A stretch of 64,000 nt of DNA, taken from positions 44,806,735 to 44,870,734 of the forward strand of contig NC_079503.1 of assembly GCF_030052815.1 (NCBI RefSeq), in the 5' to 3' direction. Under the pieces are notes generated by a model, which saw only the letters and a list, made by a program, of their open reading frames with translations, did no database searches and was not told the DNA's origin. The position numbers were made by a program, and so were the translations under genes. Of the stretch, positions 57,486 to 64,000 are shown in pieces (positions within the stretch are counted from its first letter, which is position 1; each line of letters opens with the position of its first letter). This stretch comes from Hevea brasiliensis. Lineage: Eukaryota > Streptophyta > Magnoliopsida > Malpighiales > Euphorbiaceae.

Positions 57486-58155
57486 AGATACAGAGACTAG
57501 AGGAGCAACAGACTGAGCTGCTGAAGTGTGTGAAGTCATCAGCTTGAAGCCTTCGGGTATAATTTATACCCTAACTGTAAATACTTCTTTTGATGTATAT
57601 ATTGCACATAAATGTATGGACATGTAAAAATGGGTCTTGAGCAGCTTGTACACAAATTTGTATGAAGTTTGTAATAAAGTTTAGTTTGTGTTTCTTTTGA
57701 TATAAATTTGTAAGGTTGTGTATAAATTATTTTGTTTTTAATGAAATATATATGATATTGATTGACAGTATTTTGAGAACTATTGAACTTGTGAATTTTG
57801 AGAAATTGATTGAGTTTGATTGTGAAACCGAAGTAGTGGTTGAGAAAAACTTTTAGAAGTGCTTTTTACAGGTATTTGAAGAACGGTTTTCTCAAAATAC
57901 AGAGGAAACTCTGTCAAAATTTCTATAGAATTTGCGGAAGACTAAAATGGACCAAAAATATTAACTAGTTTTAATTTTAACTAAATGTTTTAAATGCCTA
58001 TTAGAAAATGCTCACCACTTATCAAAAATAAGAAAATTGTTTTAAAATCCCTTGTAGGGTACTTAATGAGTTATTGGTAGGTGAAGTTCGGTAGTTCATT
58101 AGGTATTCTACGGGATCATGTTATGCCTTACAGAGAGGTAAGGTGTGACATTCTT

Positions 58156-59218
58156 GGCCTGAATGATGGTTCCATAGCACTTTAACTAGGTGTATCTGTT
58201 TGTTCCTCAGCTGCTTTACCTTATAAGCCAGAATTTTTATGGGTTCTTCCTCATATGAAAGGTCTGGATTTACCTCAATCTCTTCAACTGATAGTACATG
58301 AGATGGGTCAAATCTGTACCTCCTTAACATGGACACATGGAAGACACTGTGTATCCTTGCTAGCTCTGGAGGTAATGCCAACCGATATGCCAAAGGACCC
58401 ACTCTTTCCAGAACTTCATATGGTCCGATGAAACGAGGACTCGCTTTCCCTTTCGCCAAATCTCATAATCCTCTTCCAAGGAGAAACTTTGAGGAATACC
58501 TTATCACCCACTGCATATTCAATATCTCTTCTTTTCAAATCAACATAGGACTTCTGACGGTCTGATGCAGCCTTGAGTCTATCTCTAATCAACTGATCTT
58601 TTCCTCCTCTCACGAACAATTTCTGGCCTAATCATCTTCCTTTCACCTACTTCATCCCAACATAAGGGAGTTCTGCACTTTTTGCCATACAATGCTTCAT
58701 ATGGAGGCATCCCAATGCTTGATTGGTAGCTGTTGTTATAAGCAAACTCAATCAAAGGCAAGTGTGTATCCCAACTACCTTCAAATTCAATCACACAAGC
58801 CCGTATCATATCCTCCAATATCTGAATAACCCTCTCGGTGGCCATCCGTCTCTGCGTGGGTGGAATCTTTGTCTTTGAAGTTCAATCTAGTTCCTAGGAC
58901 TCTCAAGACTACCCTAATCTAGAAGTGAACCTAGGATCTCTGTCGGATACAATTGATACCGGCACTCCATGCAATTTTACAATCTCATATATGTACAATC
59001 CGCCAATCTTTCCGTGCTATAGTCCATCCGAATCGCAAAAAGTGAGCAGACTTGGTCAATCTGTCATCTATAACCCTTACTGCATCATGACTACTCTGTG
59101 TCCTTGGAAGTCTTGTAATAAAATCCATAGTTATTCGTTCCCATTTCCACTGCATCGACAAAGGATGTAACAAACCACCGAACTTGATGTTCGCTTTACT
59201 TGCTGACAAGTTAGGCAT
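58156..59218 (-). pseudogene. G2 pol: integrase core, C-terminus, chromodomain start
   Basis: Pieces of integrase in several frames: [16 protein letters not shown] and DDRLTKSAHF (first catalytic Asp region), then a poorly aligning stretch (58845-59010) where the second Asp is expected, then RVIQILEDMIRACVIEFEGSW and EFAYNNSYQSSIGMPPYEALYG without the intron seen in G1. The C-terminal region follows (DKVFLKVSPWK, RFIGPYEVLERVG) and then the chromodomain start (EEEPIKILAYKV ... KVLWNHH). At least four frame changes are needed. The chromodomain is cut at 58156 by LTR-D. Confidence 0.88.
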
Positions 59219-59922
59219 TTGGAAACAAATTCAGCTATATCTCTCTTTATACCCATCCACCAGTAATGCTCTTTCAGCCCTCTGTACATTTTAGTTCCAC
59301 TAGGGTGCATAGCAAATGGAGACTCATGTGCTTCCTTCATAATGATCTGTCTCAATTCAGCATCATTAGGAACGCACATTCTGCCCTGATGTAGCAATAA
59401 ACCATCATCTCTCACAGAGAATTCAGGTTTCTTGCCCTGCTGGACTTCTTTCAGTAGCTTATGATATTTTTCATCACTTTGAGCAGCCATTCTGATCTGA
59501 TCAATCAACACTGGCTGTATATGCCATGCAACTATTGTCTGTCCCTCATCATCAATCTCTAAACTGGCATGCTGTGCTTTCAATTCACATACCATGGACA
59601 AAGGAGAAACTCTGAGACTTGCCATAGTCTTGCGACTTAAGGCGTCAGCCACCACATTTGCTTTCCCTGGCTGATAGTCTATTAAGCAATCATAGTCTTT
59701 AATGAGTTCTAACCATCTCCTCTGCCTCAAATTCAATTCCTTCTGGGTGCCCAAGTACTTCAAGCTCTTGTGATCTGTGTAAATGTAGCATTTCTCCCCA
59801 TACAAATAGTGTCTCCAGATCTTTAGAGCAAAAACAATAGCTGCTAGCTCCAGGTCATATGTTGGATAGTTCCTCTCATGCGGTTTCAGCTGGCGTGATG
59901 CATAAGCAATGACATTTCGATC
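59219..59922 (-). pseudogene. G2 pol: RNase H and integrase zinc finger
   Basis: Begins with [14 protein letters not shown] RNase H sequence after a TAA (59922-59924) that replaces the CAA codon kept in G3. Continues through [30 protein letters not shown], the linker and the HHCC zinc finger ([11 protein letters not shown] ... CLTCQQVK). The frame slips right after CQQVK, where G1 continues smoothly into AEHQVPSG. Confidence 0.92.
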
Positions 59923-60482
59923 TTACATCAGTACACAGCCTAGCCCATTGTGAGAAGCATCACTATAAACTGTGTATTCTTTACCCGGAGTAGGTAAAGT
60001 GAGAACTGGAGCTTCAGTCAAACACCTCTTCAACTCATCAAAACTTTGCTGGAATTTATTAGTCCACTGAAATTTTACATCTTTCCGAAGTAGTTTGGTC
60101 AGTGGAGAAGATAACATAGAAAACCCCTTCACAAACCGACGGTAATATCCAGCTAGACCCAGAAAACTGCGAATTTCTGTGATGTTCCTAGGCGGCTTCC
60201 AATTAAGGATAGCTTCTACCTTGCTGGAATCTACCTTGATCCCTTCAGCTGACACAACATGTCCCAAAAAGGAGATTTCTTTCAGCCAAAATTCACATTT
60301 CGACAATTTGGCGTATAGCTGTTTCTCCCTTAAAGTCTGTAGTACAATCTGCAGATGTCTGTCATGCTCCTCTGCGTTCCTTGAATATATCAAAATGTCA
60401 TCAATAAACACCACCACAAACTGATCAAGATATGGTCTGAAGATAGTGTTCATCAGATCCATAAAAGCAGCTGGAGCATTTG
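59923..60482 (-). pseudogene. G2 pol: RT palm, thumb and connection
   Basis: RT from [14 protein letters not shown] with the catalytic FIDDILIYS at about residues 19-27, then [29 protein letters not shown] and the RNase H start [13 protein letters not shown]. It is out of frame with the upstream RT half because of a one-base loss at VMP-G near 60492. It ends at the TAA noted in the neighbouring entry. Confidence 0.93.
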
Positions 60483-62168
60483 TTAACCCGAAGGCATTAC
60501 TAGAAACTCATAGTGGCCATACCGAGTTCTGAAAGCAGTTTTTGGAATACTCTGCTCTTGCACCTTCAACTGATAATAACCAGATCGCAAATCAATTTTG
60601 GAGAATACAGCTGCACCCTTCAACTGATCAAACAGATCATCAATGCGAGGCAATGGATATCTGTTCTTTATTGTCACCTTATTCAACTGTCGGTAGTCAA
60701 TGCATAAGCGGAGAGTACCATCCTTCTTCTTAACAAACAACACTGGTGCTCCCCAAGGTGACACACTAGGGCGGATGAAGCCCTTTTCAAGTAATTCTTG
60801 CAACTGTATCTTCAACTCTTTCAACTCTGCTGGTGCCATTCTGTATGGCGTTATGGAGATTGGATCCACACCAGGCATAACATTAATTTCAAACTGCACT
60901 TCTCTTTCCGGAGGTAATCCTGGCAATTCATCAGGAAACACATCTAGAAAGTCATATACTGTAGGGATGTCCTTCAATGCTGGACTCTCCACTTGGGTGT
61001 CTACCACATGTGCCAAGTATGCTTCACACCCCTTTCTGATCATTTTTCTGGCTAGTGCAGCCGAAATGATGTTTGATGGCAATAACTGCCTTTCTCCATG
61101 TATTACCACATCACCGTACTGAGGAAGGCCAAAAGTGACAGTCTTCAGCCTACAGTCAATCATGGCATGATGCCTAGTTAACCAATCCATGCCCAAGATG
61201 ATATCATAATCTATGAAGGGCATTTCAATGAGATCAGACAGAAAAGTGTGTCCTTGGATCACCAAAGGACAATCTCTATACATTCTATTAACTCTAATTT
61301 CCTGTCCTAGTGGACTTGTTACTAGCACCTCAAAGTCCATTTTTGTACATGGAACAGCAATGCAATCAATGATGATAGCACTCACATAAGAATGGGTAGA
61401 ACCCGGATCAAATAACACAAACACATCTTGGTTAAAAGTTGAGAAGGTACCAGCTACAACATCAGATGTCTCTGCCTCTTCCCTCTGTCTCATTGCATAC
61501 ATTCTGATTGGAGCACTGTCTTGCTCTGATTGTTTCACTGTGCCTTGGCTGCCTGCTGGGCTACCTCTACCCCTGCCTCTACCTCTACTGGCTAGTTGTG
61601 AACTTCTAGTGACAAGGCTCTGAACTGACCCTTCTGCAGTAGTAGGAGGTGGTCCAACTCTGCGACTACTAGTGCAGCCCTTGGCAAAGTGTCTGGTGCC
61701 TCCACAGTTATAACAAGCTCCAATAGCATTGTAGCAGATCCCACCATGATTTCTTCCACATGTCTCACATTGGCGGGGAGGGTAGGAACCTCTGGTACTC
61801 TGCTGACCAGATAGGGGAGGCTTCTGTCCTGAATATCTTCCCCTACCAGATTTCTTGCCACCTCTGCTGTGTCCCCCATGATTCTTCCTCTTTCTAGTAG
61901 GACCACTGGAACTCTGTTCTACAGATTTTCCCTCTTTCTCTGTCTTCTCTGATTTCTTTTTCTCAGGAGCAGCTTCAGACTCAATTCTTTCCAGCTCTAG
62001 GGCTTGAGAAATAAGTTCAGAGAAGTTAGTGTGTTTGAATCCAACTACTTGTAGTCTGATACTGGGCTTCAAGCCAGTTTCAAACCTCTTGCATCTCTCC
62101 CTGCTGGTAGAAAGTAAACTCACTGCATAATGGCTTAGGTGAGAAAATTCTCTTCCATACTCAGCCAC
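60483..62168 (-). pseudogene. G2 gag C-terminus, zinc knuckles, protease, RT N-terminus
   Basis: A 561-codon open stretch. It starts in the gag domain ([15 protein letters not shown]), then a Lys/Glu-rich linker, two Cys clusters ([12 protein letters not shown] and [14 protein letters not shown], the second a complete CX2CX4HX4C knuckle), the aspartic protease ([24 protein letters not shown]) and RT fingers ([25 protein letters not shown]). It ends by frameshift at LVMPSG. Its apparent start is only the first Met after a TAG at about 62183 (CAG expected, in SLK-GNRS). Confidence 0.94.
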
Positions 62169-62758
62169 TGATCTGTTCCCCTATTTCAGACTTAAGAATT
62201 CTTGTAACTTCTGGTCTACATAAGCATCAGGGACATATTTCTGTCTGAATTCCCTGAGAAAGTCATTCCATGTTAGCATCGCAGTTCTACTGCATCGTGG
62301 GGAATGGTTTTCCACCAGTCATAAGCATCCCCCTGTAGCAAAGATACAGAGTATTCGAATCTGAGCTCCTCTGTGCAATGCAGTTTCTTGAATACCCTAT
62401 CCATCATTTCTAACCATTATTCAGCTTATAGAGGATCTACTGCCCCCTTGAACTCTGTAGCCCCATATTTCATCAATTTATCATACTGCCTAGTAGGAGA
62501 TTGTGGTTGTACCACTAGTGTCTGTATTGGGACTTGAGTAGGCACATTACCAGCCATTTGTTGGAACATTGCAGCCATCTGCTGAGCGAACTGAGCAGGA
62601 AACTGCGGTACTGCAGGGGCTGGTGCAGCTGAACCACTGACATTTTGTAGGCCTGGGGCATCCCCTTGCACCTCAGCCTCAATAGATTGATCGATTGAAC
62701 GATCACCCTCTTCTATGGTCAATGCGAGGATTCTAGATCTCCTGAACAAATAACACAA
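62169..62758 (-). pseudogene. G2 gag N-terminus
   Basis: An Ala/Pro/Gln-rich N-terminal part (PAPAVPQFPAQFAQQMAAMF) leading to the capsid start YGATEFKGAVDPL. Two TAA codons follow within four codons (about 62420-62430), and a frameshift sits at about 62280 after the recognisable AYDWWKTIPHDAV. Then KYVPDAYVDQKLQEFLSLK and the TAG at about 62183. The start codon is uncertain; 62758 is the first Met of the open stretch. Confidence 0.82.
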
Positions 62759-62905
62759 GGAGATTTCCTCCCATTAGTGCATATTTATAATGTAATGTAC
62801 TGTATGTATCAAACAATGATGTTTAGCAGTTATACTATGAAGAAAGAATATTCAAATAACAGGTGAAAACAGAATTTAAAAACTTTGCTCTGATACCACT
62901 AAACA
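62759..62905 (-). other. G2 leader and primer-binding site
   Basis: Short untranslated leader. The complement of TGGTATCAGAGC (initiator tRNA-Met site) is at 62887-62898, 7 bp from the LTR start. Confidence 0.88.
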
Positions 62906-64000
62906 TGTCACACCCTACCTCTCTGTAAGGCATAACATGATTCCGTAGTATATCTAATAAATTACCAACTCCGTCTACTGATAACCCATTAAATACACTA
63001 CAAGGGATTTTAAAAACTTTTCTTACTTCTTTTACAGTGGTGAGCACTATTTACAGGTGTTAAAAACCTTTTTGAACTGAAGTGATAGAACTAACATATT
63101 TGAATTATTTGGAATTTCTGTAAAAATTTTGGCAGAGTGCCATCTGTATTTTAGATAAAACAGTTCTTCAGAAAACTTGTAAAAAGCATTTCAATATATT
63201 TCCAAATCTCAACTCCAACATATTCTCAACACAACATTTTTCTCAACTCAAATCCACAGTGATTTTTCAAAGACTGAGAAAAAAGAAATATAATACAATT
63301 TTTACAAGTCAAAATAACTCATAATTATTTTACAACTTCAATGTACAATTTTAATTTACAACTGCTCAAAACCAAAAACAATATATACATACAGTGGTCA
63401 TACATTACAGTACAAGATGCAAAATGTTGGTATACTCATTATACCCGGTAATCTCTCGCTGGAGGTACTAGCAGCCTAGTCTATTGCCCTGTCTGTCTGT
63501 CTACCTGCAACAGCAATAAAAAGCTATCGCTGAGACAATGTCTCAATGGTGCACAACATTAACCAAATACATCTTTAAATCACAATTCATAAATCATACA
63601 AATAGTGAATACTTAAAACCATAGTTAATTTCAAGACAGTAATTGTCAACAACAATTTAAACTCCATTTCTCAATATCACAATAAATTTCAATAATTCAG
63701 ATCATGGTTGAATTCAAAAGACAGTATATGTCAATAAGAGTTTAAATTCATTTCACAATCTCACAATACAAATCAATAAATCACACACAGCTTAATCATG
63801 TACCAAAGTTCAATTCGTCCCAAAAGCTGATGGCTAATGAGGTATTCAATTCGTCCCAAAAGTCGATGACTAATGAGGAATAACATAGCTAGCTAGCAAA
63901 AATATGAGTACTCATCCAATTCGTCCTCAGCAGGCACACACCTCAACACTTCAGCTAGAGAGGGAATTCAATTCGTCCCACTAGACAAGCTAGTGAGGAA
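62906..64000 (-). repeat. G2 5' LTR, cut by window edge
   Basis: Matches 50633-51727 closely, starting TGTCACACCCTACC. The twin hairpin block at 63503-63550 shows local changes (stem 1 GAGAC/GTCTC kept). The window ends inside the CAATTCGTCC repeats. Confidence 0.94.

Larger units (their letters stand above)
54450..58150 (+). mobile_element. LTR-D: intact solo gypsy LTR
   Basis: A 3701-bp plus-oriented LTR from TGTAACACCCCC to AAGGTGTGACA, TSD TTCTT at 54445-54449 and 58151-58155. Landmarks in order: CpG-rich motif (about 54498-54515), 5S-like motif (54621-54657), 22-bp palindrome (55005-55026), pyrimidine-rich block (about 55125-55190), donor-like GTTAGT (55347-55352), tandem 40-bp repeat (57183-57260), twin hairpins (57446-57485), A/T-rich poly(A)-type region (about 57590-57720). 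No internal domain remains. Confidence 0.95.
50633..64000 (-). mobile_element. G2: second chromovirus, runs past window end
   Basis: A minus-strand chromovirus inserted into the G3 pol gene (left TSD candidate GAATA, 50628-50632). 3' LTR 50633-54336, internal region 54337-62905 interrupted by solo LTR-D, 5' LTR from 62906 onward. Domain order is gag, zinc knuckles, protease, RT, RNase H, integrase, chromodomain. It belongs to a different LTR family from G1 (TGTCACACCCTACC start) but shares LTR landmarks. It carries several nonsense codons and many small frameshifts. Confidence 0.93.

Noticed and set aside
1..64000. Host protein genes, tRNA genes or miRNA genes
   Set aside because: Both strands were scanned through the translated frames and by eye. 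Every domain found belongs to a retrotransposon, and the tRNA-like strings are only primer-site complements of 12 bases.

Overview
This 64-kb window looks like repeat-dense heterochromatin from a flowering plant, probably a woody eudicot. I could not support any host gene. Almost every base belongs to LTR retrotransposons nested inside one another. The evidence for a plant is a Ty3/gypsy chromovirus family with 3-3.7 kb LTRs and a C-terminal chromodomain (Tekay/Del-like), a Ty1/copia element of Tnt1/Sire type layout, a Cassandra-type TRIM whose repeats carry 5S rRNA sequence, and tRNA-iMet primer sites in all of them. The species cannot be named from this sequence.

Left block (1-26313), read from the inside out: a chromovirus (G1, 4059-15225, TSD TGGCT) sits in the 3' LTR of a copia element (3603-24309, TSD GTTGC). 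The copia sits in a gypsy LTR (LTR2, 1791-3602 plus 24310-24537) that is also interrupted by another LTR (LTR1, 1-1790). LTR2 in turn interrupts LTR3 (24538-26313). G1 and the copia are both on the minus strand and have near-identical LTR pairs, but their ORFs are broken by nonsense and frameshift mutations.

Middle block (26314-38082): a plus-oriented gypsy LTR (LTR-A, truncated at its left) holds a solo LTR (LTR-B, 27962-37509, TSD GCTAG). LTR-B holds a compound unit made of Cassandra-like TRIM sequence fused directly to a gypsy LTR, bracketed by one TSD (AGGTT). That unit holds a further solo LTR (LTR-F, 29318-32400, TSD GTGCA).

Right block (38083-64000): a chromovirus pol remnant (G3) is split by a solo LTR (LTR-C, 38530-49448, TSD TAACA). 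LTR-C itself holds a complete non-autonomous LARD-like element (40456-47964, TSD AGAAA) with two about 3.6-kb LTRs around only 355 bp. G3 is then interrupted by a second chromovirus (G2, 50633 to beyond the window). G2's chromodomain codons are split by solo LTR-D (54450-58150, TSD TTCTT).

Across the gypsy LTRs, including opposite-strand and divergent families, the same layout recurs in element sense: a CpG-rich CCGG motif near the LTR start, a 5S-rRNA-like box A/box C pair about 170-225 bp in, a TGACATCA palindrome about 550 bp in, a splice-donor-like site about 900 bp in, inverted W-box pairs in the middle, and a pair of adjacent hairpins about 0.7 kb from the LTR end whose stems change sequence but keep pairing. 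The 5S-like pair and the twin hairpins are the most likely undescribed signals here.
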